Below the pieces are notes generated by a model that saw only the letters and a list, made by a program, of their open reading frames with translations, did not search any database and was not told the origin of the DNA. This document shows positions 45,337-57,000 of a stretch of 64,000 bases of DNA, piece by piece; position 1 is the stretch's first letter, and each line of letters opens with the position of its first letter. Source of the DNA: Ciona savignyi (taxonomy: Eukaryota; Chordata; Ascidiacea; Phlebobranchia; Cionidae); NCBI GenBank assembly GCA_000149265.1, contig CH002693.1:142425-206424 (forward strand), written 5' to 3'. Position numbers and translations under genes: made by a program.

Positions 45337-45555
45337 GAAATACTAAAAGGAGGGAAAAAGGGAAGACGGAAAGGAGGGAAACTGCTTACTAAAATTACGG
45401 AAACTAGATTAAACTCTGCTTTCAGCACTAATCTTAACCCCAGAAGTAACCCTAACTCCAACCCCATGTTTAAAACTAGCTCTATAATGTCATAATCTAG
45501 ATTTTATTAAGCAGTTTACCTCGTTCCCGCCTTCCCTCCTGTTAGTTTTACCCCT
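45337..45555. mobile_element. Foldback/MITE inserted upstream of C
   Basis: Inverted ends of about 45 bp (ACTAAAAGGAGGGAA ... GAAACTGCTTA against TAAGCAGTTT ... TTCCCTCCTGTTAGT), flanked by GATGTGTG and GATGTGGG. The corresponding site upstream of B (about 37709-37720) reads straight through without it, which is a direct empty-site comparison. A related scrap with AAGTGAGCAGTTTTCCCCC lies near 63711. Confidence 0.75.
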
Positions 45556-46047
45556 GATGTGGGACTGAGACAGTAGAAGCAAGTCGTAGAACTGCAATGA
45601 TGAAAAACAATGTTTTTAGTGAGCGGTTTTGCTCCTCTCTACCTCTGTCTCTCTTCATTTATCTTTAGTGTTGCCCAATTTTATTTTTAGAAAATTTCGA
45701 GTGAATCCACTAGACCGAGGAAATGAATGCAAATGCTAGTAATGCTTCTTGTTGACGAGCTTTATTAAACCTGAACGTCTTGTTGACGAGCTTTATTAAA
45801 CCTGAACGTCTTGTTGACGAGCTTTATTAAACCTGAACGTCTTGTTTAAAAACTTATTGAATTTTACTTTGGCCTATTACACGATGATATCTAAAGTTGA
45901 GAAAAATGATTAGGCAGATGTTGTTTAATGATCAAGCTTTTAATGTTGAGATAAGTAGCTTGATGTCAAGTTTCTTCACGAATATTTATAATTCTAAATT
46001 ACGAAATCAATAATATAATTGAATAGTTTTAACTAACTGTTTCAATA
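45556..46047 (+). promoter_or_regulatory. Upstream region of C with triplicated 31-bp motif
   Basis: Homologous to 37720-38190. TTGTTGACGAGCTTTATTAA plus ACCTGAACGTC is repeated three times (45749, 45780, 45811). B has three copies of a 28-bp version. The three copies within each gene are more alike than copies between genes. Confidence 0.55.
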
Positions 46048-49000
46048 ATGACGACTTTTGATAATTCTGCAGCAATGGCCGTAACAAGCCCAGCTGCTAC
46101 AAACCCGTGGTAATACCTACGCAAAAGCCCTTCAAGTACATGGGGTAGGTTTATATGACAGTTTTATATGGTACTTTTGCATTTACATCAGTTATTAAAA
46201 CATAACATAGCAGCAAGTTAAATGCATGGTAATTTCAAACTATACGCTTTTTCGTACGTCGCCTTTCAGCAGAAAAGGTTGCAGGTTTTGGCACAGATCG
46301 CTATTTTTTGCTATTCTTTCAGCCGAAAAAAATTGTGTCCTTAAGCAAGGAAAATGACGGACATTGCATGATTCTGAAGGATAGCAATCGTACACAGCAA
46401 ATCCTTATAGCTGCAGGATGCCAACTGCTGATGAGAGTTAATCTGACAATTGCCCTTACGAGCGTTATAACACCCTTGAATTTTCCTATTCACCGGGATA
46501 AAACATGACTATTCTATCCTATGTACTACCTCATTACCGTTTGTTAAAGTTTACTCAGATCTGATTGAAATGCTAACGTGAATATGTGTTTATTCAGCTA
46601 TGTATAAGACATGTTTTACAGATCTCTCACATTTTACTGGGATCTTTATCGATGTTCACATCTAGTTACGCGCTGACGTTTGCTGTTTCCGGATATTATT
46701 ATGACGTATTCGCCTACATATCAGCTGGAATTTGGTGTGGAATACTTGTAAGTATGACATATTTGGCCTTATAATTATTGNNNNNNNNNNNNNNNNNNNN
46801 NNNNNNNNNNNNNNNNNNNNNNNNNNNNNNNNNNNNNNNNNNNNNNNNNNNNNNNNNNNNNNNNNNNNNNNNNNNNNNNNNNNNNNNNNNNNNNNNNNNN
46901 NNNNNNNNNNNNNNNNNNNNNNNNNNNNNNNNNNNNNNNNNNNNNNNNNNNNNNNNNNNNNNNNNNNNNNNNNNNNNNNNNNNNNNNNNNNNNNNNNNNN
47001 NNNNNNNNNNNNNNNNNNNNNNNNNNNNNNNNNNNNNNNNNNNNNNNNNNNNNNNNNNNNNNNNNNNNNNNNNNNNNNNNNNNNNNNNNNNNNNNNNNNN
47101 NNNNNNNNNNNNNNNNNNNNNNNNNNNNNNNNNNNNNNNNNNNNNNNNNNNNNNNNNNNTAACATTCCTAAAAAATATGGATTACTATGTAGCAGAATGA
47201 GTACGCCTTTTTTACTGCAAATATAACATAAAACGGTATTTGGTATATCTTCGTGAGTAATATTGAGAGTACTAGACTTGCTGAAGATATCAGCGTTATT
47301 AGAAGGTTTATTAGAATAAGAAGTTCTGGATTCATTGCTTAAATTGGGTGTTAATGGTTTAAAATTTTTTGAGTATGTTCGGTATCGCGATTCCATTCTT
47401 AACACCAAATAGAATACGAGTAAAGTCGTATAGCATACTTGAAATGCGGTTTATTTACGTTCCGATTCAACGATTGGAATTTAGTGGTAAGTTCTGTAGC
47501 ATTATACTGTTATGTAGCACTGTATAATCTGTTGCATTATATACTGCACATCGTCAATTTTGGTAACCCGGTATTCCATTAGCTTCTGGTTCAAAACAAA
47601 GTTTTACCCGTTGTATATTATATAACCAACTAGAAGGTTACCAGGTAACTCGCTCGTTTCTGCATTAAGAAACATACAACATATAGTGGAAATGGGTTAT
47701 ACAATTAGTGGTGGGTTTTGAAAATTATTTGCTTTTTTATTTTAAATCTAAAATGGGCTTGTTAGTCATATACATGGGATAAAGGATATTTATGTTTATC
47801 CCGGCCCGGCTGAATGAGAAAACGCAACTCTCGTCAAATCGTCTCGCGCCCTCAATAGGTTTATCGGAGCTGTTACAGTGTGTTGTGTAGAAATCAAACT
47901 TTCCTCTAATTTAAAAGAACCTTGCATATCACTGGGTTAAGACAATGTCTGTTAAGTGCCTTGCCAAAGGACACAGCCTACTCACTAAAAACCAGTTTCC
48001 AATCTGCAACCATTCGGTTAAAAGGCGACGCACAAACCCACCAAACTTACCGCGGTGTGAAAAAACTCGTTTTATCTGTCTCGTTTCGTATGCCAATCCA
48101 ACTTCTGTCACCTTCACCAAGTACTTTACCATAAACTATATCTTGCTAAAACGATTAAAATCATAGCAAGTAAATAAATTAACGGTTACCTAAACAATAC
48201 TTTTCATGTTTGTCAGAATACTTAGATATAAACACGTATGATATTTCTAACATAAATAAATCTTAACCATATTAAAGATATAGACAAATGAGATATTTAT
48301 TTTCTGAGCAAGAGAAAACGAAAGATTTTAAGTTTGCTGTTAAAAATTCAAAATATTTAAGTGAGGATGTTTTCAAATGAACAGTTGCTAAGTCAGAACA
48401 AATTAAATAAAATTAACAAATTTGATAATTTCAGTTCTTGGTTGCGGGTATCTTGGCATTAATGTCATCCGTGGAACCCAACAATTGCAACGTAAGTTTT
48501 TTGTAAGTCTGTAATGCGTGGTTACATTTCTGGTTTGTATTTCTGAATGAGGTGTATTACATCTTGTCAATTTATGTCCATTTTCTCATGACTAAGAACC
48601 TTATTTAAGCAAATATCCTGACCAAGTATCATATTTATATAACCAAATATAGTAACCATGTATAATCAGTTAAAAAAACTCCACGGTCTTATACAGTGTT
48701 CTTCTCCGCATAACAATAAAAAGAAAATATTACGAAAAGTTGGAGACAATCTTTGAAAGCCCAAATTAATTTATTCATTCGTTTCAGATTGCCGCTGGAA
48801 AGGTGATGTCGAGTTTAGCTGCCATATTCGCAGCTATAATGTTCGGGATAGAGTTAGCAGGGGCAGCAATGGTCCAATCCTTAGCATATGGATACAGCTA
48901 CAACAGTTACTGTAGCGGTTACTACCAACCGGCGTATTATAAACCCGGCACCTACGTTTCAAGTTGCTACAGCTCGTCTGTGTATGGATCTGGCACTTAC

Positions 49001-50930
49001 CGACCATCGAAATACATTGCTAGCGTCTACATTTTTTCAAAGTACATACCGTGCTACAATAGCTACCCAAGCATTAGTGTAAGTAATGCTTATCTAATAA
49101 TTCATTACTTCATATGAATTGATTACAATTTAAAGTGATAGTTCAAGAAATAATCTGTCAATGCTTGCAGAAAAAAAAGCTAACAAGCGAGTCTACACAA
49201 CCGATTATCTGGTCACCAGTTACGAATATGCAACCCTTCGGTTGAAAGGCGACGCAATAATCCATCCCACTAATTAGTCCGTCATCCATAACATATTACG
49301 TTTGTGATTAGGAACCTAGATTTCATATAAATATAGTTCTATAAATATGGGTTACAGTCAAAAAGAAGAAAACTCTAAAATATCTCTAAAGTTTTACTTT
49401 AATATTAAAAAAACATAAAACTTTGTGTTTGTGAACTGCTGGTAAACTGGTATCAATCGGCATTTTTAAGGCAAGCGATAGATAATGCGCCTACATTGTA
49501 TGTAAATCCTGTACTATCAAAAAATCCAATAGATTTCTTATTTTTATCATGTCTAAATTTGGTACAAAACACAATCGGAGCAGAATAAGTTTCCCAACCT
49601 ATAACGAAATTGACAAACATAATTTCCACCACAGGCGGGAATCACAGGAATGTCTACACTTCACGGCTTCATGGCTCTCTTTGCAATTGCTGAACTTGTC
49701 GTTGCCATATTCCATTCCGTGTATTGCTGCAAGTACAAAAGGCTTTTAAACTCGAAATGGAAAAAGGTTTGATTGGGTAGTATTATAACACACCTCCTCA
49801 GGACTATCTATCATTAAGGCTTTGATACTGTTTCAGTTTAAATTATTATTAATACACTGGATCGGGCAATTTACTAAGTGTTCTGCCCAAGTACACTACT
49901 GCAATTACAGATACTGGTTTCGATCCGACAATCTTTAGGTGATTTATACAGCTCATCACTATATTTTCCTGCCAACACCAGACTCCACCAACTACAGTGC
50001 AATACACAACCACATACCAACAACCGATCACTCATCAGATGCCAGTTACAAGCATTGGCCACCCCGCAGGTAGCTTTGCTATAACACTGGATTTATTATA
50101 AATGATGAATATGTCATCTACTTTCTAATTAAAACTTAACTAATCATCTACATACGCTTTGAGTTAAACTCAAGTTCAAAAAGTAGGTAATGCTAATGAC
50201 AGTCAAACATGTAGTTTTTAAATTAAAATCGGTTACATGTCCTTCAGTTACACATCTACATGATAGTAAAGTTCAAATTTGGGGCTAATTGGATTTTAAA
50301 AATTGAAAAATAAGTCATTTACTTTTCTATCAAAAACTTTGGTGGGTAATGCCAGTGCCAGTAAAACATGCGTTTCTTTTAATTGAAAATCGGAAATCCC
50401 TTTTGCTTCCTACACATTGAGGTAAAGTTCAAATTTTTAGAGGCAGGAGTTTTTAAATTTAAGTTTTTTATGTCATCTATATTATATAAAATAGATATCA
50501 TGGACAGTCAGTACACCGCTGTTGGTTTATTTCTTATTGTTATAACGCAGTTCTACTTTCAGGAATGCCGGTCACCACAACATACCCTATAGTAGAAGAT
50601 GTTACTTACCAAAATTACCCGATACCCACCTACGCTAACCATCAAGCCTATATGGTAATTTTACTTAAGTGACATTAATTGTTTTGAGTTTACCTATAAA
50701 ACATGGTAAATACAAAACGTTTTCATCCATCTTACTATTTAAAGTCATGTTTTATAGACAAGTTCAACCAGTGAAGGCAGCACTACCACGACATCAACGG
50801 TTTATCAAAATGATCCACCACAATATACGGAGGTAAGAAAATATTGATAACACCGATAGTTTTTGCGAATATGTTTTTAATAATCAACCAATCATTTTTA
50901 CCACAGAACGACCAGAACAATCAAATGTGA
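46048..50930 (+). CDS. CD20/MS4A-like paralogue C, possibly a decaying gene
   Basis: Exons: 46048-46144, 46622-46747, 48435-48491, 48788-49078, 49635-49766 (or 49754), 49982-50069, 50563-50654, 50758-50832 and 50907-50930. The plan is the same as B. Helices read ISAGIWCGILFLVAGILALM, then MSSLAAIFAAIMFGIELA and HGFMALFAIAELVVA. The loop is Tyr-rich, and exon 8 ends DPPQYTE (PPxY); stop after NDQNNQM. Two defects appear against B. Exon 1 has one extra C in AAACCCGTGG, which breaks the frame before the splice. The exon 5 donor GT present in B is missing; the next GT (AAAAAG/GTTTGA) keeps frame and adds four codons. Exons 2-4 and 6-9 remain open. Intron 2 contains the assembly gap, so the extra C may be a sequencing error. 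It is either a recent pseudogene or an active gene with a base-call fault. Confidence 0.7.
46252..46524 (+). mobile_element. SINE in intron 1 of C, same insertion as in B
   Basis: Shares with 38396-38645 the position in intron 1, the orientation, the tail CTATCCTATGTACTACCTC and the unusual junction GCATGATTCT. More diverged overall, with an extra duplicated head segment. Confidence 0.75.
46781..47159. other. Assembly gap (379 N)
   Basis: Unsequenced, in intron 2 of C. Open frames that span it are meaningless. Confidence 0.99.
47160..47408 (-). other. Open frame cut by the assembly gap, unknown
   Basis: On the minus strand, 83 codons run open from MVLRMESRYRTYSKNFKPLT to the gap. Composition (Ser/Asn/Lys-rich, then CYICSKKG) is protein-like, but I recognise no family. 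It lies antisense in intron 2 of C and has no counterpart in B. It may be a piece of an inserted element. Confidence 0.25.
47778..48053 (-). mobile_element. tRNA-derived SINE in intron 2 of C
   Basis: GGATATTTATGTTTATCCCG, ATCGTCTCGCGCCCTCAATA, TGCCTTGCCAAAGGACACAG and AGGCGACGCACAAACCCACC are in order. Full length, moderately diverged. Opposite in orientation to the SINE in intron 2 of B, so independent. Confidence 0.85.
49185..49281 (-). mobile_element. SINE head fragment in intron 4 of C
   Basis: CTACACAACCGATTATCTGG and CAACCCTTCGGTTGAAAGGC, then ACTAATTAGTCCG. Confidence 0.7.
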
Positions 50931-51049
50931 ACGGGTTTACGACATGCATCTCTATAATGCGCTGTGTTTAATCTATGTATAGGCTTTACGATTATTAAAA
51001 TGTGCTTATGTTAACATTGCACCGACGAGTGATGTTGCCAAAACTTGTA

Positions 51050-51055
51050 AATAAA
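51050..51055 (+). promoter_or_regulatory. Polyadenylation signal AATAAA for C
   Basis: AATAAA 120 bases after the stop codon, the first in the 3' flank. Confidence 0.45.
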
Positions 51056-51289
51056 GGTTTATTAATTAATATTGGATTTTTTGGCCATTAATATAATTAT
51101 GCCCTATTATTTGGCAATGCTTAATTTAAAATAGGAAGATTTTTTAGAATTAATTTTTGAGATATGCTTTATAGCGGATAAACTACTAGCTGTATAAGAA
51201 TAAGCTTTTTAATTGAGAAAAATGCATGTTTCGCAAAAGGTACATTATGTATGCACTACAATATGGCAAGCAGAGTGATTCATTAATTG

Positions 51290-51680
51290 GAAAACGTTTT
51301 AGCCAATCGAAACTTCGTTAAAGCCGACCGGATATTACAAGAATTTAAATAGAATACTTCTTTGTGTATTGCTGGCTACTTAATCAAGAATTAAAAACCT
51401 ACGCATTACTATTAGCGTGATTGCAGCACTTTAGAATTTTGTTCCAATATTAATATCTAAAAGTTAACAGTTCCTGTATAATACAACGAAACTTTGTTTT
51501 TAACTTTCGACCTAACAGGTGCTAGCTGTGTGTGTGTGTGTATCCGTGACGTAAAGAAGCTGATTGATTGGCATTGAAAACATAACAATACAGTAACCCT
51601 TGTGACGTCACAATAAACGATAACTTACGTTTGTTGTAATCAGTGTTTAAACTAGGTTATTTCTAGTTTTATCCTCTTAA
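51290..51680. repeat. 3' flank shared with B
   Basis: Matches 43325-43715 (GCCAATCGAAACTTCGTTAA through GTGACGTCACAATA). It shows that the B/C duplication unit includes more than 1 kb of 3' flank. Confidence 0.65.
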
Positions 51681-51684
51681 TATT

Positions 51685-52757
51685 GAAAAAGACAAGGATA
51701 ATTATTATTTGTAAAAGAAACAGGTAAACTCATTAAATTACTACAGTTAAAACACGCCTGTTTGATTACACACAGTGAAATGTTACTTAAACTAAAACAC
51801 TGTAATTAAAACCAATGAAAAGTGTAATACACCAAAAAAATAATTTATGTTTTCAAAATAACTTATTTTTATTAAATTAAATAGCCCTAAACATAACTAC
51901 ACAATAAATACAAATTGTTAACTTTATGTAATTAATTATAGCAAAGCTTTATAAACCAATTCATTATAAGTTGTCGCTTAGTTTAGATCAGCGTTTCCCA
52001 ACCTTTTTTGGTCGCGGACTATTTCCTTACCAGCGAAAGTCTTTGCGGACTCAAAGTGCATCAATTTTCAATTAGCGCAAGTCAAAAGTGTAGCGTAACA
52101 GTTCTATGTGCTTACAATACACTACGACAAACTTAAAATTACCTGGAGTTACAATGTCTCGTTGATAAAAAACATATCACTGCTGTTTATAACGATCAAT
52201 AACAAATAAAAGTTTTGCAAATTGTTGATGTGCTTGCGGACTCATTTAACCTTCCATGGACTCATTTGAGACCGCGGACTCGGGTTGGGAAACACTGGTT
52301 TAGAATTTAGATCTATGGTTTAAGTGACGTTTGTGAGCTTTATGCCTGTGGGCAAGTATTTTCTAAGCAAATGCACAGCCGTCTACCACGATGACTTTAT
52401 TTAATACTGCTGTGCTACGACCTACGAGTACTGGTATTATTACAATATTGTAGTGATAATCAGTCATTATAGGTGTCTGGTACAGTATTAAATAGGATAT
52501 CAGATACAAAGGAGTAAAAAATCATTTTAATTGCTGAAAATTATTTGTATATATAAATGTCAAAGGTTTAATTAAGCTATATTTTCTATAAACATGCATA
52601 TATATTCATGCATATATGTATTATATCATTTTAATATTTGTATCCAGGTCCTATGTAATTTGAAGGAAATAGAATACGCACGTATTCTGACGTATGATTT
52701 CCTAAGTAAGATTGATCGGTTCGGAAAAGTACAGCGAGTGAATAGAACAACCAGTGT
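51685..52757 (+). repeat. Tandem duplication between C and D, copy 1
   Basis: GGATAATTATTATTTGTAAA, CACGCCTGTTTGATTACACA, AGCAAAGCTTTATAAACCAA and CAGCGAGTGAATAGAA recur in order in copy 2. Contains the hAT MITE (51989-52297) that copy 2 lacks. Confidence 0.75.
51989..52297. mobile_element. hAT-type MITE (309 bp) with target duplication
   Basis: Ends CAGCGTTTCCCAACC and GGTTGGGAAACACTG are inverted repeats (14/15). The flanks GTTTAGAT (51981-51988) and GTTTAGAA (52298-52305) form an 8-bp duplication with one mismatch. The matching site in the second tandem copy (near 53278, AGTGTTAGATCATTG) is empty. No transposase. Confidence 0.9.
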
Positions 52758-52929
52758 TAAGCATCAACAGTAGTTATGACGAGTTATCAAGTCTGTTAAG
52801 CACAGGGTCGTGCCAGAGCTGTTAGGCTTTTAATTTCGGATACTTCATGACCCATTTGAAATAACTAAATTGTGACAACGACAAGTAAGAGTCTGTTGTA
52901 TAGTCAGTGGTTACTTAGATTTTTCGTTT

Positions 52930-53725
52930 TTCTTCTTGACAATAAAAAGATAAGGATAATTATTATTTATCAAAGAAACAGGTAAATTCACTTAATTACA
53001 ACAGCTAAAACACGCCTGTTTGATTACACACAATAAAAAGTGTAATACCCCAAAAAAAGTAATTCATCTTTTAAAATTATTTTATTTTTTTTAATTAAAT
53101 AGCTTAGAGAAAATACTTATAATACAGCTCGACACAAAGGTGGATTTTTCATTTATTTATAAAATTATCTCAGGGATGTTATTTGTATACATAACTACAC
53201 AATGAATACAAATCGTTAACTTATGTTATTAATTATAGCAAAGCTTTATAAACCAATTCATTATAAGTTGTCGCTTAGTGTTAGATCATTGCTTAGAGTG
53301 GCTGTGACGTATTATGAGCTACTAGTTTTTGGCCAGGATTTTCTAAGAAAGTGCACAAACGTCTAACCCGATGACGTTATTTATAACTGCTGTGGTACGA
53401 GTACTGGTATTAATACAATAATGTAGTGATAGTCAGTCATTATAGGTTTCGGGTACAGTACTGAATAAGTTATCAGACACAAAGGTTTAAAAATTCATTT
53501 TAATTGCTGAAATTTATTTGGAAATATAAATGTTAACGGTTTAATTAAGCTATTATTTTTCTATAAATATGAATATATATATATGCATTATATTATTTAT
53601 TTATTTGTTTGCAGGTCCTATGTGAAATTAACGAAATAGTATACGCACGTTTGCTGACGTATAATTTCCTATGTAAGATTGATTGGTTCGAATAAGCACA
53701 GCGAGTGAATAGAATAACATTTTTA
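52930..53725 (+). repeat. Tandem duplication between C and D, copy 2
   Basis: Second copy of 51685-52757 without the MITE. It ends about 310 bases upstream of the D start codon, so it may bear on D expression. Confidence 0.75.
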
Positions 53726-54037
53726 GTGCTGTGTTAGTCATAATAGCAAAGCCAAATTGTAAACTTTCTAATTTAGTGTTGGACAACGGTATTAAAGACT
53801 GGTTTAAACAAGTTAGGCATATTTAACATAGAAGACGATTAATCTATCTAAGAACAGTTGTGACGATTTTTCTAAGAACAGTAAGAACGATTGTACGGGT
53901 GGTGTTTATATACGTATGATTTGTACTGTGTATTGAAGTAGTTTAGGTTTATCACGTTTTAGTTTAGTTTGATTTTTAATCAATCTTTATTATTAAATAC
54001 TTAGGATTTTAAAAAGATTTAGCAAATTGTTTCATCA

Positions 54038-57000
54038 ATGGCGACTTTTGTTAATTCTGCACCAATAGCCGTGTCAAGCTCAGTTGTTAACAATCCTGCC
54101 AAGAATTATTCAAAAACCTTCCAAACACTTGGGGTAAGATTTATATCCTAGTTCTTTAAAGTTAATACCTCACGACCCCAATGAATGAATCAGGCTTTGA
54201 CTTATTTTTATAGATTTGTTAATCATAAAGCATAACTATGATTGTACGTAGTGTTTATGTATATTAAACTTTTATCACAACACTTGTATATTTTATTTAC
54301 CACGTGTTAAACCCCATGTGTAGTGTACCAAAATGCCGATTTACTTATTCTTGAACCTGTAGATCCAAATGGATTTATCTAAAGTTTCATCACAATACAA
54401 CACAGAATAACTCTGTTGTGGCAGAATGGTAATCTGTCAACTACATTTGTTATCATTGAATAGGATATGATATTGATGTTTATCCCCGTGAATGGGAAAA
54501 CCAAGAGGGTTAACACACGGGCAATCAACAGATCACCTCGCGCCCACCGTCGGGTTACCGGAGCTATTGCAATGTGTTGTGTGTGATTCACACGTTCCTT
54601 CAATTTGGTGGAACCCATTAATTCCTTGGGTTCAGGCAATGTCCGTAAAGTGCCTTGCCCAAGGACACAACCGACTAGCTAGCGACCAGTTTCGCACCTG
54701 CAACCTTTTAGCCTAAGGCGCCGCACTAAACCACCAGACTAACCGGTCGGTCATATCAGTCTTAGTGCTATACACGGAAATTACATTCCAACTACTTTCT
54801 CGTGGTTTACCAACATAAAAGGCATTTTAATGGAAAAAATTACAGTTTTGGTTTAGCCTTTAGCAAATTACTCTTGCGCCGTCTACTTAAGTTCTTCCTC
54901 AGTGCCACAACTAACTAGCAAGAGATTTTGTTTCCTTTCAAATAACAACAACAGCACGATACGTTTATAATTACCGAGAGGCTTCGAATTTTAAAGAATA
55001 ATAAGTTAGCATATTGTAGCAGCAACACAAAAAAACAACGGAAATAAAACTATGTTGGACTTTGTAAGAGTTGGCTTGGCTTCAGGTTTATCCATATACA
55101 CCAATACGTGTTTTATATTTCAAAATATAACATTTCAGATACTCCAAATCTTACTTGGATCTCTATCTATCATCACATGGAGTTACGCGTTGGCGTTTGC
55201 TGTTTCCGGATATTATTATGACGTATTCGCCTACATTTCTGCTGGTATCTGGTGTGGAATATTTGTAAGTAGGAGAATGTTTTGTGTGTTTTTTCAAGAA
55301 AATATCGCATTAACAGTTGGCCCGACATTATTATTATATTTTTGAAGGTTTTAAGCTAACAAATGAGAATATATATAACAAACGAAGGGGATAAATGTTT
55401 GAAACCTGACTAATAAAAACCTGGAAAAGTTCATTTCAAATTAAATCCCAACAAAATTCAAATAAAAAATATCCTACAATAATAAAAGGGAGAACATGAT
55501 TATGAGAATAGCAAAAAATCCCAGTCAAACGAAAAATTACAAAAGGTGGTTTACTGACTAGAAAGTATGCGGTTTGGAGATATGTATAAAGTTTTGAAAT
55601 ATGGTGGTTGACTGTACTATTTCCGCTTATTAGTATTGCACAAAAGACATAGGGGGGTTTCTTTTGAAAGTTTGCTATCGAGTAGTCACGGTTTGTCGCT
55701 TAGTCACGTCATGACTTGAATACAGTGGTTGTTGTAGTGAAGTATGTGTTACAATGTTTGGTTGAACCATGACAGACAGTGGCAACATTGTGATCGATGT
55801 GTTTGATTATTTGTAAGAAATCTTCAGTTCACAGTTTCTCTTTCATAGCTCCGGTAACCCGACGATGCGCGCAAAGTGATCTGACGATTGCCCGTGCTTT
55901 AACCCCCTTGGTTTCCCATTCACGGGGATAAACATGAATATCCTATCCTATCCTAATATAAATGAATCAAACTTTGACTTTTCAGTTCTTGGTGGCTGGT
56001 ATCTTGGCAGCAGTATCATCTGTGGAACCCAACAATTGCAAAGTGAGTAATTTTGTAAAGCTGTAATACGTTGTTACATTTGTGGTTGGTATTGTTGGAT
56101 GATTGACATTAAATATTGATAAATAAGATGATTTGTCTGAAATAAAGACCGATTTAAAATATTTCACGTTCAACAGTGTTATTTATCCGTATTACCATAA
56201 ATAAAAAACAAACTATTACGAAAATATAAATACCAAACTTTAGTATTTTCCGCCACTTTTAGATTATCTCTGGAATGGTGATGTCGATTTTTGCTGCCAT
56301 ATTCGCCGCTACCATGCTTGGAATAGAGGTGGCAGGAGCTGTATTAGTGCCCTTCTCAGCATCTCGATACAACTACTACAGTTACTGTAGCGGTTACTAC
56401 CAACCGTCGTATTACAAATCCGGCACCTACGTTTCAAGTTGCTCGTCTCTATATGGATCTAGCACTTACCGACCATCGCAATACATTGCTAGCGTCTACA
56501 TTCCTTCAAAGTACATACCATGCTACAACTCCCCACGCATAAGTGTAAGTAATGTATATCTTTATATTTTGTCTTTATTTAAGTTTACAAACTAACTACA
56601 GTGATTGTCAGTATAAAAGACTGATATCAAAGTATTTAACAATTATTTATTGATTTAATGTCTTCCGGAATCTAGTTAAAATAAAAATTTGTGTTGAACA
56701 AATATCTGGTGCTGTAGAAACTTTTCTTCCAACTTGATAACACTAATCTGTGCCAAGGGTGGGATGAGACAGACTAGAATAGGATATCCATCCTTGCGAA
56801 TAAAAAAATACAAGGCGAGTTATCACACTGATAATAGTTAGATTGCCTAAATAAATGGGTTATTCTTGTAGTGGTAATCGGAAAAATACCTCGCGTCCAC
56901 TGTAAGGTCAATTATCTATTGCACTGTATTCTTCACGATTGATACACTCATTCCATTTATGTTGAATCATTTAATTTATTAAATTCAGCCAATATCCGCT

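Noticed and set aside
46662-47408. Long open frames of 140-248 codons on both strands across 46662-47408
   Set aside because: They are open only because they run through the assembly gap of N. Only the 83 codons right of the gap are real sequence.
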